Part shown: positions 12,701-22,979 of the stretch, one piece after another
Numbering within the stretch: the stretch's first letter is position 1
Layout: each line of letters begins with the position of its first letter
Source: Epiperipatus broadwayi
Lineage: Eukaryota; Onychophora; Udeonychophora; Euonychophora; Peripatidae
Direction: 5' to 3'
DNA length: 64,000 nt
Assembly: GCA_028023455.1 (NCBI GenBank)
Contig: JAQFVV010000180.1
Span: 1,984,001-2,048,000 of the forward strand
Notes under the pieces: model-generated
Databases searched by the model: none
What the model was told of the DNA's origin: nothing
What the model saw: the letters and a program-made list of their open reading frames with translations, nothing else
Program-made: the position numbers and the translations under genes

Positions 12701-12730
12701 TTTAATAGTATTATTTTTCTTTTTTTTAGG

Positions 12731-12785
12731 TTAGTACTTCAGGACATCAGACTAAAAAAGAGACTACTGCAATTTTAAAATGTTT
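12731..12785 (+). other. putative exon 2 of ZNF-A after a polypyrimidine-AG acceptor
   Basis: A long T-rich tract ends in TTTTTTTTAG at about 12,729, followed by GTTAGTACTTCAGGACATCA. At the matching place upstream of the other zinc-finger gene (55,208) an acceptor-like tract is followed by GTGCATAGGCAGTTCATCAG. The two sequences after the AG remain alignable for about 55 bp. I infer a short, probably untranslated exon. The 3' boundary is only a weak guess (GT at the aligned position) and no expression evidence is available. Confidence 0.3.
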
Positions 12786-13416
12786 TTTATAAGACATAAT
12801 TGCATCTTTACATCATCAAAATTATATTTAAAATAAAATATTTGTGTGAAAATCCATTAATGTGAGCTTTTTAGTTTAATGCTGAGAAAAATATTTTAAT
12901 TACTGTCGGGAACATTTATTTATCTTTTAATTAATAGCTACAGCCTTCTCAGCAATATTTTATTCTTAATATGATGATTGTGACTATATTATAGTTATTA
13001 ATATCAAAAGGATATTTATTTCTAAAATAATTTTATTCTTATAACAATTATAAACCATAATATATATTTTAATACTCAGTAATGGCAATTAAAAGATATT
13101 TAATATCTAAAAAGTTTGACAAAGGATCCTAATGGAAGCTTTAACTTGATGGATCTTTTTTTTTCCTGCTTCGTTGCAGAAAAATAATAACATTTAATTT
13201 GTCATTACTTGCCAACTTCATTAACAGAATTTAGTCTACAACTCGGTTTTAGAGCTGAAATGTAAACTTTAGCTATTCTCATGAAAAGATATGGGGAAAA
13301 AATGTTATGATAAAATATTACACGAGTCATTTTTTGTGTGAAAAATATTTTACTCTTTTATTTTGAAAAAGAAAAAACAAAATGTGACTGTGACTATTGT
13401 AAAAAGTGCTTTTACA

Positions 13417-14478
13417 ATGTATGGAAAAAATCACACAGGTGAAAAGCTTTTTCATTGCACTTTCTGTGAATACAAGACTTCTATCAAAGGTAGATTAAAA
13501 AATCATGAAATAATTCACACTTCAGAAAAGGCATTCTGTTGTACTTTGTGTGAATATAAGACTTGCAATAAATATCATTTAAAAAGACATAAAGTAATTC
13601 ATGGAGATGAAAAAGCTTATTCTTGCAGTTACTGTGAATACAAGACTTCACATAAATGTTATTTAAAAACACATGAAAAAATTCATACAGGAGAAAAACC
13701 TTATTGTTGCTCTCTGTGTGAATATAAGACTTTTCGTAAAAGTTATTTAAAAACACATGAAAAAATTCACACAGGAGAAAAACCTTTTTGTTGCACAGTG
13801 TGTAAATATAAAACTTCTCATAAAACTTATTTAAAAATACATGAAAAAGTCCATATGGGAAATGAAAAACCTTTTCATTGTACTTTCTGTGAATACAAGA
13901 CTTTTTATAGAAGTAGTTTAAAGAAACATGAAAGCCTTCATACAGGAGAAAAATATTTTAGTTGTTGTTATTGTGGATACAAAACAGATTTAAGAAGTTA
14001 TTTTAAAATACATGAAAAACTTCATATCGGAGAACAGCTTTTTTGTTGCCCTTTGTGTGAATACAAAACTTCTTATAAAAATTGTTTAAAAAGACATGAA
14101 AAAATTCACACGGGAGAAAAGCTTTCTGCTAACATTGCTTTTAAAAAATATGAAAATATTTATCTAAAAGAAAAATCTTTTACACACAATATTAATAATT
14201 TAAAGACTGATTCATATAGTATGATAATGAAAAGCTCGAAATATCATATAAGAGAAAACTATTTACAATGTAGATGGTGTGACTATATACCTGTAATGCA
14301 ATCACAATTATCAGAATATGAAAGGCATAATACAGCAAAGGAAGTGCATATTTGTAATGATGCATTTAATTGCTATTTGTGTGATTACAAAGCTACAACT
14401 AAAAGCAACTCTGAAAGTCACAAAAATAGCCATTTTAGTAATCATGTGACTCTTGAGATAGTGATTCATTTGCCTTAA
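13417..14478 (+). CDS. ZNF-A: C2H2 zinc-finger protein, 9 clear fingers (finger exon)
   Basis: Probable nuclear DNA-binding protein; target unknown. From the first in-frame ATG (13,417) the product is 353 residues. The frame is open from 13,342, just after a TGA, and conservation with ZNF-B begins before this ATG, so the exon may start at an acceptor nearby and the true start may lie upstream. Eight consecutive fingers of the form CxxC-x12-H-x3-H carry a strikingly uniform CEYKT core and mostly TGEKP-type linkers; one linker is HGDEKA and one has an inserted Asn (MGNEKP). Then come about 60 residues without fingers, a degenerate finger (CRWCDY with Tyr for the first His) and a final good finger (CYLCDYKAT...H...H), ending LEIVIHLP. 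The C-terminal tail is shared with ZNF-B. An AATAAA lies at 14,612. Minus-strand frames here are shadows. Confidence 0.85.
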   Translation: MYGKNHTGEKLFHCTFCEYKTSIKGRLKNHEIIHTSEKAFCCTLCEYKTCNKYHLKRHKVIHGDEKAYSCSYCEYKTSHKCYLKTHEKIHTGEKPYCCSLCEYKTFRKSYLKTHEKIHTGEKPFCCTVCKYKTSHKTYLKIHEKVHMGNEKPFHCTFCEYKTFYRSSLKKHESLHTGEKYFSCCYCGYKTDLRSYFKIHEKLHIGEQLFCCPLCEYKTSYKNCLKRHEKIHTGEKLSANIAFKKYENIYLKEKSFTHNINNLKTDSYSMIMKSSKYHIRENYLQCRWCDYIPVMQSQLSEYERHNTAKEVHICNDAFNCYLCDYKATTKSNSESHKNSHFSNHVTLEIVIHLP

Positions 14479-14640
14479 GAATCCCAATAATCATTCTGGA
14501 ATGTCATTATCTGATTCAATGATTCCATTTATCTGTGTGCGATCAAAAGTCATCTATTATTTATCAAGGTCATTGAAAAACAACTTATTGTTATGTTTAT
14601 AAAATGAAAATAATAAAAGAATTTGAAATATATACGGTTG
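14479..14640 (+). terminator. ZNF-A 3' UTR and polyadenylation signal
   Basis: After the TAA the sequence stays alignable with the ZNF-B 3' UTR: CATTCTGGAATGT against ATTCCAGAATGT, then AAAATGAAAATAATAAAAGA against AGAATGAAAATAATAAAAGA. AATAAA at 14,612-14,617 is the likely cleavage signal. Confidence 0.6.
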
Positions 14641-16776
14641 TAGTGGGGTTTTTTTTGTTTTGTTTAGATTATTATTTTATTCTTATGCCCATGAAATAAT
14701 TTTATTTGACAAATTAAAAATGCTATTCCTGCATGTTGTTGTGTCAATTATTGTTATATTTTGTTCAAAAGTAAATATATTGTCTACGAAAAGACAGATT
14801 ACACGCAGTGTACACCACTTATAAATCTATATGATGTTGCATTCATCACAAATAGAAAGTGCCAGGGGGGAGTGTAATCTCTTTTTTGGGGATTAATTTA
14901 TGAAATACAGTATAAACCAGAAGCAAGTAAATATGACTAGTTGCCAATAAGATTTAATTCCATTACTTTTCCAACTCTATATAAATGAAGTAGTTGATTA
15001 TTCATGGTTTAGAAATCAATGATGCAGTATGCTATTATTTCACCATAAGTTTGCACTATTTATAATTTTGGCAATAGATACTGATTTCTTGTTGTACAAT
15101 AATAAAACAATGGTAGGAATATTTTTTTCAACAGTAGCTAACAAAGGAATCTAAAGATTCCAACTAGAAAATATATTAGCAATTTTATTAAATCCTTTAA
15201 TTCCATGGCTACACAGATAGATTTGATAGTCATTAATTGCATGCATTCATGGTTTGAATGTATCCACAACTATAAAAATCAGAGATTATTTAATTATTTC
15301 TAAAGCAGATAAACATAACATAATGGGTGATCCTGAACTTTATGACCCTCAGTAACATCTAAAAGGATCAAATCCAGCTTTCTTAACTCTTGGAGCTAGA
15401 AAAAGATTTATTTGGGACATGACAGATCTATTCCTTATGCTATAATTTTTTGATTGAAAAGATTTTTAATTGAATATATATAAATGATTAATGTGCTATA
15501 TGTGGCAAATCTATAACATCAATCAGCGATAGATTTGATCTACTTAATAGCAATTTACATTTTATGTAAGAAATGATCCATCTTTGAATGTCTAATGGAG
15601 GAATACACAAAAAAGTGGGAAGCCACAATAAGAATGTAGTTTTAAATGTAATAATATTTCTTATAGTAATATTTAATTGTATACCAGAAGTTTAATCTGA
15701 GTACTTTCTTCTAGTGGTATTTTTTTAATCGAATATGCTGGTGATACTTTAAACTGTTTGCATCACAAAGCCAAATAGTGCCATCTGCTATTGCAAAGAG
15801 ATATTTCTAAAATTATTTTAAATCTTAGTTTGATAGATGAAGTTAATAAACTACAATGTAATATTTATTGTAAATAGCATGGGATATAGCATTGTGTTTG
15901 AAGAAGGTTAAAGTCAAACTATGAGATGTTTCTCTGTTGTTTATATGAAAGTTGAATATAGTATTTTTGTATAATTGGGTACAAGATATCTTTCTTTGGA
16001 AAAGATTTTAAAACATCTGTTTAGATGAATTTTCTATTTTTGTACAATAATGTTGAACATAATTACATAGAATGAGAGAATTAAATCATATGGGAGATGG
16101 ATCTGTAAAACTTTGCATTTATTATGGTGATTATTTTGTGTTATTTGAATGTATCTATTGGAGACTGTTAAGTTAATTAATGATTTTTCTACAGTTTAAG
16201 GATTTTAAAAATTATTTTTAGAGAGAATCCTATGTTGAAATTAGATTCATAATAATAGGGTTAGTCTTTAGTTTATTTGAAAGTTGTTCCATATGAATTG
16301 TAGATGATGAAATTTGTTTTCAACAGCATATATATCCAAATTCCTGCTTTACAAATAGATTGTTCTCAATTATTACCATAATTCTAAATTGTAAATGATA
16401 TGTTTTAAGAGCATATCTCAGATCGCAATTCTATCTGCTTTAGAAATAGATTGTTCTCAATTATTGCCATAATTCTTCTTAATATGATTCTTTTAATTAG
16501 TTTATAAAAAATATATAACTATGATATTGGTTAATATTTTTTTTTTTTATCATTGTTAGCTTTATTTGATTTTAAAATTTAAAATAGTTTTTCTTTAAAA
16601 TCACATTTGGAATAGTTCTGAATAAATATTGTTGCTAAGTAGTTTTATCTATCATATTTTGGCTTTATCCTCAAATGTTTTAGAAACTGGAAGCATGGTA
16701 ATTGATTTTTGTGGATTTTGTTTTATTAATGGTTTAATATTAGAGGGACAATGCTAAAGAGATACTTGTATTTCTA
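14641..16776. repeat. 3' flank of ZNF-A, paralogous to 58.58-60.4 kb
   Basis: No gene, but scattered blocks match the flank of ZNF-B in the same order. Examples are ATTAAATCCTTTAATTC (15,187 and 59,116), TTCATGGTTTGAAT (15,247 and 59,171), GGATTAAATCCA-type (about 15,365 and 59,289), GCATCACAA (about 15,760 and 59,626) and AGTCTTTAG-TTATTTGAAA (16,264 and 59,983). This marks the downstream part of the segmental duplication. It is not under obvious coding constraint. Confidence 0.55.
15776..15789 (-). promoter_or_regulatory. CTCF-like motif downstream of ZNF-A
   Basis: On the minus strand the bases read AGCAGATGGCACTA, again close to the CTCF core, and oriented opposite to the sites at 5,073, 45,350 and 55,095. 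Match by eye only; the aligned place downstream of ZNF-B (about 59,640) does not preserve it. Confidence 0.25.
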
Positions 16777-17295
16777 TTAATAATTTTTAATAGTCATACA
16801 TTAGACTAGAGATTATTCAGTAATGAATAATATTTAAATAATGTAATTTTCACTATATCACTCTTATGCAAGGTAGGGACTGGTTTCTATCCACTTTTAA
16901 GACTTTGTGGAAAGATGTAATTAAGTCATGTGAAAAAGATCTATAACCCCCAAGATGCATATTTCATGCTGAACCAGCATTCATCAGTTAGCCCAGACAC
17001 AAACTCTTACACATGTCTTTATCATTGTTCCGTATATAGATAGCAAATTACTACAGTTTATTTGATTAGTGTCAAATGTGCTGCCCTCACAACTTTGATA
17101 CAAATTTCTTAGTGAAAGTATATTAATAATTTTTATTAATCATTCATTAGACTAGAGCTTATTCAATAATGAATAATATTTCTGTAGTATATTTTTTACT
17201 ACATCACTCTGATGCAAGATAGGGACTGGTTTCTATCCACTTGTAGTACTTTGTGGAAGAATGTGAGTGGTATAGTGAAAATTATATTACAGACA
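16777..17295 (-). mobile_element. hairpin retroposon B, two direct arm copies (nested or rearranged)
   Basis: The arm sequence CATTAGACTAGAG...AATGAATAATATTT...TAGGGACTGGTTTCTATCC appears twice in the same orientation (about 16,798 and 17,146), not as an inverted pair. Between them lies the family core: CATGCTGAACCAGCATTCAT, then CAGTTAGCCCAGAC and a CTTTATCATTGTTC segment. An inverted end (TAGTGAAAATTATATTACAG) closes the right side near 17,290. The same arms occur as a proper inverted pair at 36.3-36.9 kb. I read this as one element inserted next to or inside another, or a partial copy. Confidence 0.5.
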
Positions 17296-18970
17296 TATTA
17301 CTTATAATTCTGCTTTTAATTAGTTTCCTGGTTTCTCAATGTTGTGCCTAGAGGTGTGTTTTAATTTCACTTATTAGCAGTCATCCTAGTAATTTTTGGA
17401 ATTTTTTAGATATTTCTAGATCTTTAGTAAGCAAATATTGGCTGCAAATTATAATGCTTGTTTTGTTCCAACTTGGATTCATTTGTTTTCAATCTCCACA
17501 AAAGTGGACCTTTAGATGTTATAGTTGGTTAAATCTAGATAACGTAAGATGATAGATGAAATTCTGTTAATATTTAAGATATTCATTCTTTTGGTTTTGA
17601 GTAGAATTTTTAAAAATTGTAATGTAAATTCAGAGTGCAATAAACTTGTTTTGTGTTGCTATTGGGGGAAATGATCCACTATTACTAGATTAACAGATAT
17701 GGTGAACCATTTTTCATTGAAATAAAATGTAAATGAGGAGTGGTCATTATCTTATCTGCCTGAATAGAATTTTTCTTGATATTCTCTCTAATGTATTTAT
17801 GTAAGCTACTATAAGAATTAAAATATTTTATTAATACATAAAATGTTGAAGAAGAGATTAATTTGTTGATTACTATATCATTTGACTGTTAGAAGAAAAC
17901 ATTCTCTCACTAAACTTTTGGATACTCATTTAAATATTACCATGAGAAATATTACTGATATACTCATGTAGATTCCTACTCTACCACATCCCTTTCATCA
18001 GAAGAAAAGTTGTCGCGCAGAAAATGTAAGCAGATTGGACTTGCCAGAACTCAAGATATAGTTTCATTATCTAAGACTCAAATCAGTATCTTTTTTGTGA
18101 TTGTTCAACTGAGAATCAATTATCAGAGAATTACAGTATAAAAAATATGGAATCCTTATAATGCTCCAAACAAATTTATTTTTCTAGATCCACTAATTAT
18201 GTTTGCTGCATTTGATCTTCCTAGATATAACTAAAGTCTCATCAACAAACTTAGGATAACCATGGTCATTGTGCTCATCTTCATGAATGGTATCTATCAG
18301 CCACCGATCTAGATAAATGTGGTCATACCACATAGCTAATAGTCACTAAATCTATGGTTATAATGGCAGAAATGAAGTACTTAATAAAGGCACTGGTGAA
18401 TCAGATTTCCTCATTTGGAATCTCTTGGCTTCTTTATAATATTTTGTTAATAGTTAAATTCAAAAAATATTTGTATGCTAAATAATAAGTAAATAACTAT
18501 CTTCAATAGAAATTGTTTGTTTTGCATAATGGTTTAGAACACATCCTATGAAGAATTATAGAGAAGGTAGTTTTATAATATATTAATTATTTTGAGGGAT
18601 GATGGATGGCATGAAATCCAATTACATCAACATTATGCTGTACAATTAATGCAAAGATCTTTATTTTTGATATCTCTCAGTGTTAAGTTGAAATAATTGT
18701 GATTCTTGAAAATATAATCACTTTAGAAGGGTAAATTCTGGTCCTTAATACATTCTATAATCTTTTCATTTCAACAATCTAAAGCTCTCATTCTTTGGTC
18801 TGAAACTGCTATCCACCATAATAATGCTTTCACTCACAAAAGTAAATTTTATTATATATTTACAGAAATTTACAATCTTTAATAACAAGTTCACCAAGAT
18901 AAATTCTGTTTTCCATGTGATGACATTAGTATAATATTTGAATGCAATTATAATTTATATACTTGGAGTT
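17296..18970. other. AT-rich; start still paralogous to ZNF-B flank
   Basis: At about 17,508-17,640, GTGGACCTTT...GGTTAAATCTA...GATGATAGATGAAATTC followed by AAGATATTCATTCT resembles 60,501-60,600. Beyond about 17,750 I see no further match and no gene. The small patch near 18,170-18,360 is slightly GC-richer but without a usable frame. Confidence 0.4.
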
Positions 18971-18971
18971 T

Positions 18972-19236
18972 AGATGTAATAATATAGAAGATTTGAACAC
19001 AGATTATCCACTCTTTCAAACAACCGATATACATGACCACACATACATGTAAAAATGGGAAATGATCTCCAATATATGTATTTTATTCTGAATCAGCACT
19101 CATCGGTTTATTTAGCATGAAATTTGTATATTAGAGATTTTTTTTCATGTGTATGGTCATGTTATCGGTTGTATGAGATAGCATGGATGGCTGAAGGGAG
19201 TTTGAAAGTCTGTGTTCAAATCCCTATATGACATCA
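18972..19236. mobile_element. hairpin element C with tRNA-like outward ends
   Basis: An imperfect inverted repeat spans the element. The left end has GAAGATTTGAACACAGATTA then CAACCGATATACATGACCAC; the right end has the complement (GTATGGTCATGTTATCGGTTG ... GTCTGTGTTCAAATCCCTAT). The middle holds the family core in shortened form (TCTGAATCAGCACTCATCGG). The right end read outward is tRNA-like: GGATGGCTGAAGGGAG followed by GTGTTCAAATCC. I could not define direct repeats with confidence. Confidence 0.55.
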
Positions 19237-20254
19237 ATATAATAAATTAATGAAGGTTAATTGTGAATACAAAGAATGTCTCTATCCAATTTTTATGTAA
19301 TACTATGATTATTTTAACAAATCACAATAATTTTTTGATTTGTTTCTGTATTAAGACCACAATTACATAATCAAGTAGTTGAGATACTTTATAAATGTGC
19401 ACTGATATATTCTGTATAAGAAAAGATATTTCATCAGTATTAATATAAGTAGATAATAAGTAATTGTATTCTTAATATGTATTTACTTCAATCCTTAAAC
19501 ATAATTTCACATTGTTTAGCAAGTGAATATATACTTGATTTACACATAGTTCTTTGTTTCTTTTCTGATTGTCTATTGTTTAGGAAATGTTTAATTTAAT
19601 GTTTAATACATTAGTACATTGTTTTGAATAATATTTTTAATTCCAAAAACAAGAAATTATGTGAAGAGTACTTTATAGATATTTTAAAAGAAATTAAAAT
19701 CATGTTTAATATAAAAAATTATGATGCTTTAATTTTCTTGTGATAATAACAATTTCATTGGACAAATGAGATAAGATTATGATTGCAATTAATAAATAAG
19801 TTCAGCATTAAGATATATTATTGGCATCATGACTTTCATATGATAAGTATAGGTTGCTGAAGCATGCTTATAAACTGACTTGTAGTAATCCTTAATAATA
19901 CTTAAGAATCCTACTTAGAATATGATACATAGCCATGATATAATTTAGGCATATATGAACTAGATATCTTCACTGATTATTGATTTATTGCCAGATTGTT
20001 TCCATTCTCAGATTATTCACATCATTATAGCAAATTTATACTCTTATTTATCCATCAAAATTCAGTATCATGAAATGAAAACAGTGTTGTTTCAATGTTT
20101 CTTAAAGTAACACTGCATTTATAATAAATAAAGTTGACCTTAATAGAATAACCTATAGGATGGAACTAATTTGTAGTAAGTCTTGGTGAAACACAAATGT
20201 AATTAAATCGATCAGCCTAAATAGATATAGAGTCATAATAGTAACAGCCAGATA
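19237..20254. other. AT-rich stretch, nothing recognised
   Basis: No open frame, protein relic or repeat that I can name between the hairpin element and the 450-bp repeat. Confidence 0.5.
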
Positions 20255-20707
20255 ATGAAGCTGAAAATATAGTACATATTTCTGCTTCACCTAATGCGAA
20301 TGTCATCAGCATTAGTCTGGGTTTGAACCCAATCTTTATTAACTGACACCCATCTCATAAAAGGTGGTAGTATATTTTAAGCAATATTACAATCTTTTAT
20401 ATTTCATTAATCTTATTTTATAATTAAAACTAACCCTTTTATATTAGGTTATTTATTCTATATTTGTAAAAATGTATATTGTGTTTATTGTATTAAATTG
20501 AATTGAATCCTAGATATCTATAAAATGTTACAAATATTTCAAATTCTTTATTAAAGTTCATTTTTCTTCAATTAATCAGTTGGTAATTAACTTTTAATCA
20601 ATGTACATTTGAGAATCAATTATTTCAACAATGTAATATTTGTAAGAAATATTTTGAAAATTTCTATTTACGTTTATGTCAAATATCAGTTTGAAAGTCA
20701 TTGTACC
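20255..20707 (-). repeat. 450-bp dispersed repeat, copy 1 (tRNA-SINE-like)
   Basis: Almost the same sequence recurs at 28,131-28,580 in the same orientation. On the minus strand it carries GGGTGTCAGTTAATAAAGAT and then GGGTTCAAACCC, a good pol III B box, followed by a short stem (CTAATGCTGATGACATTCGC) and an AT tail. This suggests a tRNA-derived SINE joined to other sequence. An A box is not clear. The two copies differ by a few per cent, so neither is very old. Confidence 0.55.
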
Positions 20708-20876
20708 AATTTTAGGAATTTGGTACAATATTTGACATAAACGTAAATAGAAATTTTCAAAATATTTCTTACAAATATTACATTGTTGAAATTTGGCACA
20801 ATGACTTTCAAACTGATATTTGACATAAACGTAAATAGAAATGTTCAAAATATTTCTTACAAATATTACATTGTTG
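20627..20876. repeat. palindromic triplication of an 80-bp unit
   Basis: The unit CAACAATGTAATATTTGTAA...ATTGTACC occurs forward at 20,627-20,707, reversed at 20,722-20,788 (lacking about 15 bp) and reversed again at 20,795-20,876. The sister repeat at 28.5 kb has the unit once only. The extra inverted copies are therefore a local gain at this locus. A minus-strand frame across it (20,594-20,899) is a shadow. Confidence 0.8.
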
Positions 20877-20899
20877 AAATTCCGAGTTTGGATGCCCAA

Positions 20900-22370
20900 T
20901 CATGGAGCCTGTTAATTATTCCCACACCCTGAATAATTCATTAGCTATATGTGTATAATTTGCTATATATAATTTAATATATACATAATTTTCCAGAATA
21001 TAAAATGATTTAGTTTTGTCATATTGATTTTATAAAATCAAATACTGTTTTGTTAATAAAGTAAAGATGAATACCATGTCTTCCATCCATAATCTGTAAT
21101 TTTTTTTTGATAAACAGATTAATTAAAAGTGAAAACTCATATGGTTAAATAGATTGTATAAAATATGAAAGTAGTTTGAACTACTATATTAATGTATGTG
21201 TAAGCTTTTTTTTTTACTTCCAGAGTTTTGTTATGTAGAAATTTTTTTTTTCTACTTTTTTCCCATGTTTGCTAAGAACGGGAAATATTTTTAGAGAAAT
21301 TTTTTTTTCTTGCTAATTGAGTATATAATGTTTGTGCCTATTTTAAAAGCAAAGTGCAAAAATTTGGCACGTATATGGATTTTTTTTTTTTCAACTTTTT
21401 CTCCAGTTTTTTTTTCTCTTTTCCAATAGTGTGTAGTATTATGTAATGTATGTAGAAATATATGTACATAGGTGTTTATGTGCGATGTGTAGGAATAGTG
21501 GAATATCTCAAAAGAGAATAGACATGTTTGAAAATTTTATATGTATTGCATTGCTATATGTTTTCTTGGAAACTCATATGTGTGAAGAAATTGTGTTATA
21601 TCTCAAGCATAAAAGCTTGAAAACTTTTTTTCAATATATAGATGTACAATTTTTTTTTTCTCTGGATTTGACAGTTGAACAAATATTCATATCCCCAAAT
21701 GATATTTCATAGATACAGTTTTATATACTCAGACCAATGTAGTTAAAGCTTTGTTTAGTTCACCTCAGTTTGAATGCATAGTGATATGGAATAATTTATG
21801 TATATGCTCTTAAGTTTAGCAAAATGTTTTCTCTTAATGTTAGATTTATACCAAACTCAAACTATGTCAAATAATCATAAAGTGATGTAAAGTTTATTTC
21901 ATGTGAGAGTCAAAAACCAAAACCAAAGACTGTGTTTTACAACCATAAAATGTTGTGTGAAAAGTTTTCTTTTAAATGCAAAGATTATAACTATAAATGT
22001 AAAAGTTTTGCTAGCTGTGGCACCTGGTTTTTCAACCATATATATAATTTGTAAATGTTTTTTTTTTTTAAACCCATGTGATCCAACCATGTGTAGAATT
22101 TTTTTTTTTTGTATCTGGTTTTACATGCACACATGAATTTGTTTGGGGTTTTTATGTGTTTAAAAAAAAATTAATTAAAGCCCATGTACTACATCCATAA
22201 GCCTTATGTGTAAAAGGTGGTAACAAGATGTATTTAATGTTTATTCATATGGACACACTGTGTTAACAATCTATAAAAAGTACATATGTATTTTAATATA
22301 TATATATACCTGTTTTTATATATAGTAGAGCTATCTGTAAGTGTTATATTATTGCTGATCTTGATAACTG
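20900..22370. other. AT-rich stretch with long T runs
   Basis: The region has many T homopolymers (21,200-21,420, 22,058-22,110). Open frames at 21,446-21,712 and 21,903-22,136 begin at non-conserved starts, are low complexity and have no motif. A 5' LTR for the Gypsy element below could lie in 22,130-22,370, but I find no matching copy downstream. Confidence 0.4.
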
Positions 22371-22390
22371 GCGCCCTGGTGTAGGGAATA
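22371..22390 (+). other. candidate primer-binding site
   Basis: TGGCGCCCTGGTGTAGGG begins with the TGGCGCC typical of lysine-tRNA primer-binding sites in LTR elements. It lies about 600 bp before the gag start, a reasonable leader length. The bases past position 8 depart from the usual pattern, and no LTR boundary ending in CA can be seen directly before it. Confidence 0.35.
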
Positions 22391-22979
22391 AAGTACCTAT
22401 TACCATTATAAATTTGTTATCAAGTTCAAAAATAAATAAATAAAGAACCATGGTAATTCTTGCCAACAATTTTTTTTTATATATATGAGATTTGGAGAGT
22501 GAAAAATTTTATAACTGGTATAATATGTAATAAAATTGTAAGCAATGTAATATTCATAACAACAAGATTATGTATTGAATTATGAAAATAATGATTTTTT
22601 AGTCCATTTCAGATGCAAGGAGTGACCAGGGGTGACCAGCTAGAATCAAAAAACAAATCAGTCATTCTCATGATAAAGTAAAATTTGTTTTGCTGAAGTT
22701 TGAAACAATTATTTAAATATCCAGCTTAAAACAGACAGAAACTTAGTAGGGCAGGTCAGAAAAGACACAGTCAGTAAAACATGATGAGAAGAGTGGACAG
22801 AGTAAGGGAAGCAAATGCTCGAATTAGTGATTATATAAATTCCAGGATAAAAATACGTTTACGTTTTAGTTATTTAAGATTGTATTAAAGTTTCAGTGAG
22901 CCATAGTTCCAGTAAAATAACTTTGAATTCTAAGATCAGCAGTATTACCATTATTGTGTCAAACTTTTTAAAATCCAGA

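Noticed and set aside
13484-13756. Minus-strand frames over the zinc-finger arrays (also 57,728-57,979)
   Set aside because: They are shadows of the regular codon pattern of the fingers on the + strand.
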